Source: Pseudarthrobacter sp. fls2-241-R2A-127 (GTDB taxonomy: Bacteria; Actinomycetota; Actinomycetes; Actinomycetales; Micrococcaceae). Taken from it: a stretch of 64,000 nt of DNA. The stretch spans positions 1 to 64,000 of the forward strand of contig NZ_JARVSF010000011.1 in the NCBI RefSeq assembly GCF_030209355.1, written 5' to 3'. The notes under the pieces are model-generated. The model made no database searches. It saw only the letters and a list, made by a program, of their open reading frames with translations, and had not been told where the DNA came from. Positions 1 through 8,279 of the stretch are shown here, piece by piece (position 1 is the first letter of the stretch; each line of letters starts with the position of its first letter). The translations under genes and the position numbers were made by a program.

Positions 1-2
1 AG

Positions 3-1544
3 TTGTGCCTGGAGCGGTTGGAGGTTGTTGCCCGGCTGGAGGCTGAGCTGGCGGCCGTGAAGGCGCAAAATGTGGCTGAGTGCCGCGGGTTGCAGCAGGC
101 CATGACCCCGCCGGATGCATCCGTGCAGGACCGCACCTACGCGGAGATGTCCGTCGTGGAGGAGATCGCCGGGGTCCTGACCGTCAGTTCCGCGGCCGCA
201 GGGGCGTTGGTGGATGTTTCCCGGCGGGTCTGTTCCTTGCCCTTGGTGTTCGGGGCGTTGTCCGCTGGGGACATGTCGTGGCAGCACGCCCGTATCGTCG
301 CCGACGAAACCGAAGGCCTTGATCCGGTGGGGGCGGCCGGGTTGGTGGAGCATTTCTTCGACCCCGGCGCTCCCAACGCGGCCCGGGGTGCCGCGCCCGG
401 TGAGCTCGTGCCGTCCCGGTTCCGGGCGAAGGTCCGGGCCTGGCGGGAACGCCACCACCCCGACTCCATCGAGAAGCGGCATGTAAAAGGTGTGTCCGAC
501 CGGCGGATGGACTACACCCCGGACCGGGACGGCATGGCCTGGCTCTCGCTCTACCTGCCCGGGGACACTGCCTGCGCCATTTGGAACCGCACCACCGCCA
601 CCGCCCGTGGTTTGCAGGCCGCTACGGAAGAGCGCACGCTCACCCAGTTGCGCGCCGACGTCGCAGCGTCCCTGCTCCTCGGCGCAGGGAGCACCAGCGG
701 TGGCGGCAGCACCGAGGGGGCAGGGACCACGGCGGCAGCGGAGGCCGCCAGCGACACGGATCCGGTGCACGCCAGTGGGATCGGCAAAGTCCCCACCCCT
801 CGGGCGGATGTCCTGGTCACGGTGCCGGTGTTCTCGCTGCTCGGCCTCACCGATGAGCCGGCCACACTCGACGGGCTCGGACCCATCCCGGCGTCCATCG
901 CGCGCAAACTCGTCGCCGACGGCGCCGATTCGTTCTACCGGGTCCTGGTCGACCCTCGGGACGGGGCACCCCTTCAGATCGGCCGCACCCGCTACCGGCT
1001 CACCGAGACCATCAAGAAATGGATCAGGATGCGGGACGCCAAATGCACCTTCCCCGGCTGCAACAACCGCACCCCCGACAACGACACCGACCACCTCACC
1101 GCCTGGGGCGACGGCGGCACCACCGACGTGCCCAACCTGGCCCAACTCTGCCCCAAACACCACCGGCTCAAACACCACAGCCAATGGACACCACATCCAG
1201 CCACCACGAACGAACCACCCGGCTGGACCTCACCCACCGGCCGCCACTACCAACCCGAACAACCCGACCCCGAACCAGCCCACTGGCCACCAGGCACCCT
1301 TCACGTGGATCAGCCGGAAACGGACGCGACCGCTTATCAGGACGACGACGTCCAGTGGCAACTGCTGCTTGCCGGGATGCCCTCGTGGCCCGACCCGCCA
1401 CCCGAAGAACCAGCAGGCGATGACATCCTGGATCCAGATGAGCTTTCGCCGGACGACCCCCAGTGGGACGACTTCTCCGCCCTGATATTCCGATTGCCTG
1501 CCGACCCACAAGCCGATTGGCGGTTACTTGCATCGCACACCTGA
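3..1544 (+). CDS. DUF222/HNH endonuclease domain protein (5' partial)
   Basis: DUF222 (13E12-repeat type) protein with a C-terminal HNH nuclease domain. The reading frame is open to the left window edge and the first possible start (TTG at base 3) is not convincing, so the true N-terminus is probably outside. Residues 1-320 form the DUF222 region, with an Ala/Gly/Ser-rich insert near 220-255. The HNH core follows at about 345-390: CTFPGC, then DHLTAW, then LCPKHH, giving the Cys pairs and the His residues of a zinc-supported beta-beta-alpha-metal nuclease. The acidic C-terminus (about 430-500) looks disordered. Such genes occur in many near-identical copies in Arthrobacter and relatives and their role is not established. 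The 3' half uses almost only C- and A-ending codons. Nuclease activity is inferred from the motif only. Confidence 0.85.
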   Translation: MCLERLEVVARLEAELAAVKAQNVAECRGLQQAMTPPDASVQDRTYAEMSVVEEIAGVLTVSSAAAGALVDVSRRVCSLPLVFGALSAGDMSWQHARIVADETEGLDPVGAAGLVEHFFDPGAPNAARGAAPGELVPSRFRAKVRAWRERHHPDSIEKRHVKGVSDRRMDYTPDRDGMAWLSLYLPGDTACAIWNRTTATARGLQAATEERTLTQLRADVAASLLLGAGSTSGGGSTEGAGTTAAAEAASDTDPVHASGIGKVPTPRADVLVTVPVFSLLGLTDEPATLDGLGPIPASIARKLVADGADSFYRVLVDPRDGAPLQIGRTRYRLTETIKKWIRMRDAKCTFPGCNNRTPDNDTDHLTAWGDGGTTDVPNLAQLCPKHHRLKHHSQWTPHPATTNEPPGWTSPTGRHYQPEQPDPEPAHWPPGTLHVDQPETDATAYQDDDVQWQLLLAGMPSWPDPPPEEPAGDDILDPDELSPDDPQWDDFSALIFRLPADPQADWRLLASHT

Positions 1545-1574
1545 CGCTGTGGCTCATCACGCGTATCGAGACGC

Positions 1575-1595
1575 AGTGCTCGCGGTGCGAGCACT
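1575..1595. terminator. Hairpin between convergent HNH and CPBP genes
   Basis: A perfect 9-bp inverted repeat (AGTGCTCGC / GCGAGCACT) with a 3-base loop sits 30 bases after the HNH stop and 70 bases after the end of the convergent CPBP gene. There is no U-tract, so termination is plausible but not proved. It could serve both genes. Confidence 0.5.
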
Positions 1596-1663
1596 CCACG
1601 TATACCCACCACGGGTACAACCCCTTCTTTAGGGCTGCCACGGGCCAGGAGGGCTGGAGTCTT

Positions 1664-2443
1664 CTACCCCAGCCCCACGGCCTTGCCAAAGAGGCTGAAG
1701 CCGACGAACGCCACGATGTCCAGCAGCGCGTGGGCAATGACCAGCGGCATGACGCGGCGGGTTCGGGTGTAAAGCCAGGCGAAAACCACGCCCATGATCG
1801 CGTTGCCGATGAATGGCCCGAAGCCTTGGTAGAGGTGGTAGCTGCCGCGCAACACGGAACTGACGGCGATGGCAAGGGGTGTGCTCCAACCGAACTTGCC
1901 GAAGCGGTCCAGGAGGTAGCCAACCACAATGACTTCTTCCAGGACGGCGTGCCGGACGGCGGACAGGATCAGGACGGGCACTGTCCACCAGTAGGCATCG
2001 AGCGCGCTGGGGATGATCGCGGTGGTGATTCCCAACGCACGCCCGGCGGCGTACAGCCCCAGGGACGGTATCCCGATCAGGGCTGCCAGCCCCAGGCCCT
2101 GCAGCAGGTCCCTTCCGGGCCGCGCGAAGTTGAACCCAAGTTTTCGGAACGCGGAACCTGATTGGCCGGCCTCGCCCGGGGCAGCGTGGCGTTGATCCGT
2201 GAGGAAGTAAAGGACCAGCAGCACCGGAACCAGGGCAAAGATGATGTCCAGCAGCTGGTAGGTCAGATCAAAGTACTCCCGCGTACTCTGCGACCGGTTC
2301 AGTGTGGAGGTGCCCTCCGCCAGCGGCGCACGGGTCATTTTGTCCAGCAACTGCACCACAGAGTACACAGCGGACTGGCCGAGGGACAGGCCCAGGACGA
2401 TCCAGACTTCGAGCCGCAGACGACGGCGGGAGGGAACCAGCAT
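1664..2443 (-). CDS. CPBP family intramembrane protease homologue
   Basis: Polytopic membrane protein of the CPBP (Rce1/Abi) family, about 259 aa. I chose the ATG at 2443; an in-frame start 20 codons upstream gives a poorly conserved, charged N-terminus. Predicted membrane helices lie near residues 10-30, 60-80, 115-135, 145-165, 180-200 and 215-255. The family motifs are present in variant form: the glutamate pair in EEVIVVGYL (the usual Arg of EExxxR is replaced), the His in SSVLRGSYH, and the third motif HALLDI. Family members are glutamate-type intramembrane proteases that act in prenyl-protein processing or bacteriocin immunity; the bacterial substrate is unknown. It lies downstream of the DeoR-type gene on the same strand, with 155 bases between them, and may be transcribed separately. 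Confidence 0.8.
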   Translation of the reverse strand: MLVPSRRRLRLEVWIVLGLSLGQSAVYSVVQLLDKMTRAPLAEGTSTLNRSQSTREYFDLTYQLLDIIFALVPVLLVLYFLTDQRHAAPGEAGQSGSAFRKLGFNFARPGRDLLQGLGLAALIGIPSLGLYAAGRALGITTAIIPSALDAYWWTVPVLILSAVRHAVLEEVIVVGYLLDRFGKFGWSTPLAIAVSSVLRGSYHLYQGFGPFIGNAIMGVVFAWLYTRTRRVMPLVIAHALLDIVAFVGFSLFGKAVGLG

Positions 2444-2536
2444 GTTCCCATCTTGCCCCGAGTTTCTGGATCCGGGCTGATGGAGCGGACGTGTGGACCA
2501 CAAGCATGGTTGACGTCAGGTGCCAAGGATCCAGTC

Positions 2537-2564
2537 CGGACATCAGAAGCCGGACATTAGAAGC
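2537..2564. repeat. Tandem 14-bp direct repeat upstream of CPBP gene
   Basis: CGGACATCAGAAGC is followed directly by CGGACATTAGAAGC (13 of 14 identical) in the space between the DeoR-type gene and the CPBP gene. It may be a regulatory site for the CPBP gene or a chance small duplication. Confidence 0.45.
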
Positions 2565-2598
2565 TGGGCATGTCAGGCGGGATGAGAGGTGTCGCGTT

Positions 2599-3387
2599 TC
2601 AGGCGGGAGCGATAATCACTTCCGTGCCCCGGGCTTCGAAGGCCGCCTTGTCGCGTGCAGAAATGCCGGAATCGGTGATGAGCCGGTTGAAGTCGTAGCC
2701 GTCCATAGTGGCAAAGGCCCGGACACCCACCTTGGAGGAGTCGGCCAGGACGTACGAGACACGGGCCCGGCTGGCGAGCAGCGCGTTGACCGAGGCCTCC
2801 CCTTCACCGGTGTTGGTTGGCCCCACTTCGGGATCGATGCCGTTGACGCCGATGAAAGCGATGTCGAGCACCACTTTTTGCATGATGATGTCCGTATAGG
2901 GTCCCACCAGCTCGTAGGAGCGCGGGTTGAGGATGCCACCGGTGACCATCACCTTGATGTTGGGACGCACCGCCAGCTGGCCGGCAATATTGATGGCGTT
3001 GGTGACGACGGTAAGCGTTGGCTGGTTGGACGGGGCGTTCAGGTCCTCACGGGTGGCCAGGATTTGGGCCAGCGCGGTGCTGGTGGTTCCTCCGCAAAGA
3101 CCGATCACCGCTCCGGGCCGGATCAGCGCCGAGGCACACTGCGCGATCTGTTCCTTAGCTTCGGCGTGGTCGTCGCGGTTGTAGCGCCCGGGCAGGTCGT
3201 AAGCGAGGGCACCGGTAGTGGCGCCTCCGCGGGTCCGGGTCAGCAGCCTCCGCTTGGCCAGGCTGTCCAGGTCGCGGCGGGCGGTGGCTGGGGAAACGTT
3301 GAGGGTGCTGACGATCTCGTCGACTTCCACCTGGCCGGTCTTGGCCAGCAGGTCAAGAATTGCCGTCAGGCGGTCAGTGCGCGTCAT
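2599..3387 (-). CDS. DeoR/GlpR family transcriptional regulator
   Basis: DeoR-family repressor, 262 aa, the usual length. The N-terminal winged helix-turn-helix spans residues 1-57, with the recognition segment VSPATARRDLDSL typical of the family. The C-terminal DeoRC sensor domain (about 75-235) has the ISPR-fold features seen in regulators that sense phosphorylated sugars, including GLCGGTTS near residue 97. The ATG at 3387 has an AAAGG Shine-Dalgarno about 9 bases upstream. The promoter region carries a perfect TATAAT and two AACAATCA direct repeats, suggesting autoregulation. No sugar operon is adjacent, so its target is not evident from the window. Confidence 0.9.
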   Translation of the reverse strand: MTRTDRLTAILDLLAKTGQVEVDEIVSTLNVSPATARRDLDSLAKRRLLTRTRGGATTGALAYDLPGRYNRDDHAEAKEQIAQCASALIRPGAVIGLCGGTTSTALAQILATREDLNAPSNQPTLTVVTNAINIAGQLAVRPNIKVMVTGGILNPRSYELVGPYTDIIMQKVVLDIAFIGVNGIDPEVGPTNTGEGEASVNALLASRARVSYVLADSSKVGVRAFATMDGYDFNRLITDSGISARDKAAFEARGTEVIIAPA

Positions 3388-3436
3388 GCAGCGGGCCTTT
3401 CAGTACACCAGCCATCCCAGCAGATGACGTTTCATG

Positions 3437-3470
3437 ATTATAAACCACGGCTAACAATCAAGAACAATCA
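3437..3470 (-). promoter_or_regulatory. DeoR gene promoter with direct-repeat operator
   Basis: On the minus strand a perfect TATAAT occupies 3442-3437, about 50 bases before the ATG. Just upstream, in the -35 area, are two 8-bp direct repeats (AACAATCA on the plus strand, 3453-3460 and 3463-3470), exactly 10 bp apart, one helical turn. DeoR-family proteins commonly bind such helically phased direct repeats. The stretch is AT-rich against a GC-rich background. Autorepression is inferred. Confidence 0.6.
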
Positions 3471-3485
3471 GAAACCCAACGAAAT

Positions 3486-4697
3486 CTACCGTTCTCGTAC
3501 GCCGGCCCGCCACACAGCGTACGTCAACGGCATCCCCGGCCGGTAGGCGAGGTGCGTGGCAGAGGGTGCATTCAGCAGCTGCAGGTCAGCCCGGTGCCCG
3601 ACAGCGATCGACCCCACGGCGCGCTGCCCGTCGGCGTCATGCCCCGCCTCCTTGTGCAGGGCCAGGGCACCGCCGTAAGTTGCCGCGCGGACGGCCTCGT
3701 GCACGCTCAGGTGCATCTGCAGAACGGCAGTGGTCACGCAAAACGCCATGGAACTGGTGTAGGAAGTGCCCGGGTTGCAGTTGGAGGCCAAGGCCACCTG
3801 CACCCCGGCGTCCAGGAGCTCGCGGGCGGGGGCCAACGGCTGGCGGGTGGACAGGTCGCAGGCAGGAAGGCAGGTGGCAACGGTACCCCGCTCCCCCGTC
3901 CCCACGGCCGGGTCCCAGCCCGACCAGGAAGCAGCCAGGGCTTTCACATCCTGCCCGGAAAGGTAGTTCACGTGGTCGACGCTGGCGGCGCCCAGCTCAA
4001 CGGCAAGTTGCACCCCCGGCCCCTCGCCCAGCTGGTTGCCGTGGACGCGCAGGCCCAGCCCCGCGGCCCGGCAAGCCAGCAGCACGCGGCGCGACTGCTC
4101 TGCGGTGAAGGCGCCTTCCTCGCAGAAAACGTCGGCCCACTGGACATAGGGCCTGACGGCGGCCAGCATCGGACCGCAGACCAGATCAGTGTAGGCCTCG
4201 GCATCCTCCCCGGCGGGAACCAGATGGGCACCGAGGAAGGTCACCTGGTCGGCCACGGTGGAAGCAATCCGGGCGCTGCGAACCTCGTGCTCCACATTCA
4301 GGCCGTACCCGGTCTTCGTCTCCAGGTAGGTGGTCCCCTGCGAGACCGCCTCAGCCACCCGCCCCATCGCCAGGCGCGTGAGATCAAAATCGGACGTAGC
4401 CCTAGTGGCATTCATGGTGACGGCGATGCCACCGGCCGCGTACGCCTCACCGGCCATCCGGGCTTCGAACTCGGCCGTGCGGTCCCCGGCAAACAGCAGG
4501 TGGCTGTGGGAATCAACCCATCCTGGCAGCATGGCCCGCCCGCCGGCATCGACGGCGTCGTCCGCTGCGGGCGCATCCGCTGCCGCGCCGATCCATGAGA
4601 TCCGTTCCCCTTCAACCACCACGGCGGCGTCCTTCAGGACCCGGTGTTCAAGGTCCTGCGTCATCAGCTCGGCGATATTGGTGATCAGGGTGCTCAT
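3486..4697 (-). CDS. hutI: Imidazolonepropionase-like amidohydrolase
   Basis: Imidazolonepropionase opens the ring of 4-imidazolone-5-propanoate to N-formimino-glutamate, the third step of histidine degradation. The product from the ATG at 4697 is 403 aa, normal for HutI. It carries the metal-site pair HSH (64-66), the family segment DRTAEFEARMAGEAYAAGGI, FCEEGAFT, HGNQLGEG and the NPGTSYTSS region. One oddity: the segment that in Bacillus HutI reads STDFNPG, whose Asp binds the metal, here reads ASNCNPG, with Asn at residue 306 (codon 3780-3782). The gene starts 11 bases after the stop of an FAD oxidoreductase gene; no other hut genes are in the window. The name is secure by overall sequence pattern; activity is less certain because of the Asp-to-Asn change. 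Confidence 0.82.
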   Translation of the reverse strand: MSTLITNIAELMTQDLEHRVLKDAAVVVEGERISWIGAAADAPAADDAVDAGGRAMLPGWVDSHSHLLFAGDRTAEFEARMAGEAYAAGGIAVTMNATRATSDFDLTRLAMGRVAEAVSQGTTYLETKTGYGLNVEHEVRSARIASTVADQVTFLGAHLVPAGEDAEAYTDLVCGPMLAAVRPYVQWADVFCEEGAFTAEQSRRVLLACRAAGLGLRVHGNQLGEGPGVQLAVELGAASVDHVNYLSGQDVKALAASWSGWDPAVGTGERGTVATCLPACDLSTRQPLAPARELLDAGVQVALASNCNPGTSYTSSMAFCVTTAVLQMHLSVHEAVRAATYGGALALHKEAGHDADGQRAVGSIAVGHRADLQLLNAPSATHLAYRPGMPLTYAVWRAGVRER

Positions 4698-4708
4698 GGG
4701 ACCATTCT

Positions 4709-5824
4709 TCAGCGTCGGATGGACCAGCGGGTGGCAGCCAGCGCCTGTGCTGTCCGGGATGCCGGACCCGCCGTGTCCGCTTCGCCGCGTACGGGTTGCC
4801 CGGCAAGGATCTGGGCAGCAGCGAGCTCTGCCATGGCTGCGGACGTCTGGAATCCGTAGCCGCCCTGCCCGGCAAGCCAATAGAACCCGGCTGCTTCGGC
4901 GTCGAACCCCGCCACCGGCACCCCATCGGCCGCCTCGGTGCGCAGGCCCGTCCAGGCCCGGCGGATCTCCCTGATCCCCAAGCTGGTCATCGAATTCAAT
5001 AGCTCCACCAAGCGTTCCACATCACCGGGCCGCGGCCGCGCGTCCTCGGGCCCACTGGGCACCGTCTCGGACGGCGAGATGAGCACATCGTTGCCTTCGC
5101 GGCGGAAGTAGAACGTGTTGTCCGCTGCCGCCACCATCGGGCTTTGCCCAGGAAGGGGATGTTCGACGGCGGCAATCGCCGCAGTGCGCCGGTAGGGCTG
5201 GAGGCCGAGCTTCTCGACGCCGCTGATCACCGCGAGCTCGTCAGCCCAGGCACCGGCCGCGTTGACCAGCACCCCGGCACTGAATCCCTCGGCACCGGCC
5301 CCCACCTCCCAGCCGGTACCCACCCGCTGGGCCGAATGCACCCGTGCCCCCGTGAAGATGTCCGCCCCGGCGGCCAGCGCCCTCTTGCGGTGATCCTCCA
5401 ACAGGACCGGCGCGTTGCAACCGAAGGAACCGGTATCCAGCCCGGCGGCGGCAAACGTTCCCGGCAGGAGCGCCGGACACAATTCCAGGGCGCGGTCCAC
5501 CGGGATGGAGCGCATGTGCCCGCTGGCTTCGGCCGACACATCCGCTTCGGAACCGATCAGCATGAAGCTGCGCGGCGTCAGGACCGGTTCGGGCAGTTCC
5601 GCGTCGCGGGCGGCGAGCAGTTCAAGGGTCCGGACGGTGAGCTCCTGAACCACGGGAGGCCCGTAACTGGGGATGAGCTGACGGGCGGAGCGGGAGGACG
5701 TGTGGTACGCCAGCTCCTGCTCCGCCTCCACCAGCGCAACGCTGCAGCGCCCCGCGAGCGCGGACGCCAGGGACAGGCCGGCAATGCCGCCGCCAACGAT
5801 CAGGACATCGTAATGTGCTGCCAT
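4709..5824 (-). CDS. FAD-dependent oxidoreductase, D-amino-acid oxidase (DAO) family
   Basis: DadA/glycine-oxidase-like flavoprotein of 371 aa. The N-terminus has the dinucleotide-binding motif VGGGIAGLSLASAL (residues 10-23) followed by the acidic end of the second strand (VEAEQEL). A DAO-type C-terminal segment reads WTGLRTEAADGVPV then GGYGFQTSAAMAE, typical of the isoalloxazine-binding region. Expected chemistry is FAD-linked oxidation of an amine or D-amino or hydroxy acid, reaction partner unknown. It sits 71 bases after kbl and 11 bases before hutI on the same strand, so it may be the third gene of a tdh-kbl-DAO-hutI transcript. The substrate cannot be told from sequence; glycine or sarcosine would fit with the threonine-to-glycine genes upstream, but that is a guess. 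Confidence 0.82.
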   Translation of the reverse strand: MAAHYDVLIVGGGIAGLSLASALAGRCSVALVEAEQELAYHTSSRSARQLIPSYGPPVVQELTVRTLELLAARDAELPEPVLTPRSFMLIGSEADVSAEASGHMRSIPVDRALELCPALLPGTFAAAGLDTGSFGCNAPVLLEDHRKRALAAGADIFTGARVHSAQRVGTGWEVGAGAEGFSAGVLVNAAGAWADELAVISGVEKLGLQPYRRTAAIAAVEHPLPGQSPMVAAADNTFYFRREGNDVLISPSETVPSGPEDARPRPGDVERLVELLNSMTSLGIREIRRAWTGLRTEAADGVPVAGFDAEAAGFYWLAGQGGYGFQTSAAMAELAAAQILAGQPVRGEADTAGPASRTAQALAATRWSIRR

Positions 5825-5895
5825 CGGTCCATCCTCGCAGAAGTAGCGCCTGCGGGGACCGGCTTACCGGAACTCCCGTCAGGCTGCTGCTCCGT

Positions 5896-7092
5896 TTAGG
5901 CTGCCGCCTCGGCGCGGCTGGCGACGAACGCACGGACGCACGCTTCGACGTCGTCCAACGAATGCGCGGCGGACAACTGCACCCGGATGCGGGCGGCACC
6001 GCGCGGGACCACGGGGAAGCTGAAGGCGGTGACGAAGACGCCGTGCTGCAGCATCCGGTCGGCCACCTTGGCCGCCACCACGGCGTCGCCGAACATGACC
6101 GGAACGATCGCGTGCTCGCCCGGAAGCAGGTCGAAGCCCTCCTCGGTCATCCTGCGGCGGAACAGCGCGGCGTTTTCGAACAACCGGCGGCGCAGCTCCG
6201 CCGAGTTTTCCACCAGGTCAAGCGCCGTGAGCGTGGCGGCCACAATGGCAGGCGCCAGCGAGTTTGAGAACAGGTACGGGCGTGCCTTTTGCCGCAGCAT
6301 GGCCACGATCTCGCCGCGGCCGGAGACGTAGCCGCCGGATGCCCCGCCCAGTGCTTTGCCGAAGGTGCCCGTGTAGATGTCCACCCGGTCCGAGACCCCC
6401 GCGTGCTCCGGGGTGCCCGCTCCGGTTGCCCCCATGAAGCCTACGGCGTGGGAATCGTCCACCATCACCATGGCGCCGTACTTTTCGGCGAGATCGCAGA
6501 TGGCCTCGAGCGGGGCGAGGAAACCGTCCATGGAGAAGACGCCGTCGGTGACGATCAGTGTCCGGCGGGCGCCCTGTGCTTCCTGGAGGCGCGCCTCGAG
6601 TTCGGCCATATCCTGGTTGGCGTAGCGGTAGCGCTTGGCTTTGCAGAGCCGGATGCCGTCGATGATGGAGGCGTGGTTCAGGGCGTCTGAAATGACAGCG
6701 TCGTCCGGGCCGAGGAGGGACTCGAAGACGCCGCCGTTGGCGTCGAAGCAGCTGGAGAACAGGATGGTGTCTTCGGTTCCCAGGAACGCCGAGACCCTGG
6801 CTTCGAGTTCCAGGTGCAGATCCTGGGTGCCGCAGATGAACCGGACGCTGGCCATGCCGAACCCGCGCTCATCCATGGCGGCCTTGGCAGCGCTGATGAT
6901 GTCCGGATGGTCCGCCAGGCCCAGGTAGTTGTTGGCGCAGAAGTTCAGCACGTCAGTGCCCGGACCACCGATCCGGCCCGCGGTGATGTGGCTGGACTGC
7001 GGTGAGCTGATGCTGCGTTCGGTCTTGTAGAGCCCTGCGGTGCGGATCTCGTCCAGTTCGCCGCGGAGCTGGTCCTTGATGGAGGTGTACAT
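5896..7092 (-). CDS. kbl: Glycine C-acetyltransferase (2-amino-3-ketobutyrate CoA ligase)
   Basis: PLP-dependent enzyme of the alpha-oxoamine synthase family, 398 aa, matching E. coli Kbl in length. It cleaves 2-amino-3-ketobutyrate with CoA to glycine and acetyl-CoA, the second step of threonine catabolism. Visible hallmarks are [14 protein letters not shown] near residue 50, the conserved HASIIDG, the [11 protein letters not shown] strand near 208, and the PLP-lysine motif [15 protein letters not shown] near 242. It begins 8 bases after the tdh stop, so the two are surely co-transcribed, and the pairing confirms the assignment over other family members such as BioF or HemA. Confidence 0.96.
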   Translation of the reverse strand: MYTSIKDQLRGELDEIRTAGLYKTERSISSPQSSHITAGRIGGPGTDVLNFCANNYLGLADHPDIISAAKAAMDERGFGMASVRFICGTQDLHLELEARVSAFLGTEDTILFSSCFDANGGVFESLLGPDDAVISDALNHASIIDGIRLCKAKRYRYANQDMAELEARLQEAQGARRTLIVTDGVFSMDGFLAPLEAICDLAEKYGAMVMVDDSHAVGFMGATGAGTPEHAGVSDRVDIYTGTFGKALGGASGGYVSGRGEIVAMLRQKARPYLFSNSLAPAIVAATLTALDLVENSAELRRRLFENAALFRRRMTEEGFDLLPGEHAIVPVMFGDAVVAAKVADRMLQHGVFVTAFSFPVVPRGAARIRVQLSAAHSLDDVEACVRAFVASRAEAAA

Positions 7093-7100
7093 GGGGTTCC

Positions 7101-8153
7101 TTACAGTCGGGTCCAGTCGAGGACAACTTTGCCGCCCACGCCGCTGCGGGCAATGTCGAAGCCCTTCTCCCAGTCCGTGGCGGGCAGCGTGTCCGTGACC
7201 ACGGCGGAGATTCCGGCGTGCAGCACCGGGTTGGAGGAGAGCATGGCGCTCATCGCGTACCAGGTTTCGTACATCTCGCGGCCGTAGATGCCTTTGAGCG
7301 TTAGCATGTGGGTGACCACCTTGCCCCAGTCGATGGTGATGTCCTGGCTGGGCAGGCCCAGCATGGCGATCCGGCCGCCGTGGTTCATGTTGTCGATCAT
7401 CTCAGGCAGGGCGGTGGGGTGGCCGGACATCTCCATTCCGACGTCGAATCCCTCACGCATGCCCAGCTCACGTTGGGCATCGCGGACGCGGGTGGTGGAG
7501 ACATCGATGGCAAGGTCCGCGCCCAGGTGCTTGGCAAGCTCCAGCCGCGGGCCCGAGACATCCGTGATGGCGATCTTGCGCGCACCGGCGTGGCGGGCGA
7601 CAGCGATGGCCATCAGGCCGATGGGACCTGCGCCGGTGATGAGCACGTCCTCGCCCACCAGCGGGAAGCTCAGCGCGGTGTGGACGGCGTTGCCGAATGG
7701 ATCGAAGATGGCGCCGAGCTCCGGGGTGACCGAGGGGTCGTGGTGCACCCAGACGTTGGTCTCCGGAATGACAACGTACTCGGCAAACGCGCCGTCGCGC
7801 TGGACTCCCACGCTGACCGTGTGGATGCACATCTGCCGGCGCCCGGCACGGCAGTTGCGGCAGATGCCGCAGACCACATGGCCTTCGCCGGAGACGCGGT
7901 CTCCTACCTTGACCTCGCGGACGTCCTCGCCCACCTCCACCACTTCGCCGTAGAACTCGTGGCCGGCAATGAGCGGAGCCTCGATCATGCCCTGCGCCCA
8001 GGCATCCCAGGACTGGATGTGGAGGTCGGTTCCGCAGATCCCGGTGGTCATCACGCGGATCTTGACGTCCGCCGGACCCGCCGTGGGTTCCGGCCGGTCG
8101 ACGAGTTCGAAACCGGCGTACGGGCCGGCCTTGTACAGGGCCTTCATTGGCAT
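7101..8153 (-). CDS. tdh: L-threonine 3-dehydrogenase
   Basis: Zinc-dependent medium-chain dehydrogenase of 350 aa that oxidises L-threonine to 2-amino-3-ketobutyrate with NAD+. The catalytic zinc site is visible as GICGTDLHI (about residue 38) and [12 protein letters not shown]. The structural zinc loop has four Cys ([15 protein letters not shown], about 98-112). The Rossmann motif [18 protein letters not shown] starts near 170. It is the first gene of the minus-strand run and is directly followed by kbl. A LysR-type regulator is divergently transcribed from the 126-base upstream region, a typical arrangement in which the regulator controls its neighbour. Confidence 0.96.
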   Translation of the reverse strand: MPMKALYKAGPYAGFELVDRPEPTAGPADVKIRVMTTGICGTDLHIQSWDAWAQGMIEAPLIAGHEFYGEVVEVGEDVREVKVGDRVSGEGHVVCGICRNCRAGRRQMCIHTVSVGVQRDGAFAEYVVIPETNVWVHHDPSVTPELGAIFDPFGNAVHTALSFPLVGEDVLITGAGPIGLMAIAVARHAGARKIAITDVSGPRLELAKHLGADLAIDVSTTRVRDAQRELGMREGFDVGMEMSGHPTALPEMIDNMNHGGRIAMLGLPSQDITIDWGKVVTHMLTLKGIYGREMYETWYAMSAMLSSNPVLHAGISAVVTDTLPATDWEKGFDIARSGVGGKVVLDWTRL

Positions 8154-8249
8154 CCTTACTTGTTGGCATTCACATCAGCGGGCGTGGTTGTCCCCTCATT
8201 GAAGCCCCGCAAAAGCATTAGCACAACAGGAATCTTCTCAATCGACGAT

Positions 8250-8263
8250 TTAGGAATCCCTAA
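8250..8263. promoter_or_regulatory. Palindromic LysR-type operator between tdh and lysR-like gene
   Basis: TTAGG-AATC-CCTAA is a perfect inverted repeat containing the T-N11-A spacing typical of LysR-type binding sites. It is 17 bases before the regulator's GTG and about 97 bases before the tdh ATG, the position expected for a site that represses the regulator and activates the divergent catabolic operon. The AT-rich block around it (8205-8272) should hold both promoters. Confidence 0.65.
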
Positions 8264-8279
8264 TGGATACACTGGCGGG

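Noticed and set aside
4698..4880. 61-codon N-terminal extension of hutI
   Set aside because: It runs into the 3' end of the FAD oxidoreductase gene and lacks HutI features; the ATG at 4697 gives the normal family length.
7308..8279. N-terminal extension of the LysR regulator frame across tdh
   Set aside because: The frame is open by chance opposite tdh; the family N-terminus begins at the GTG at 8280.
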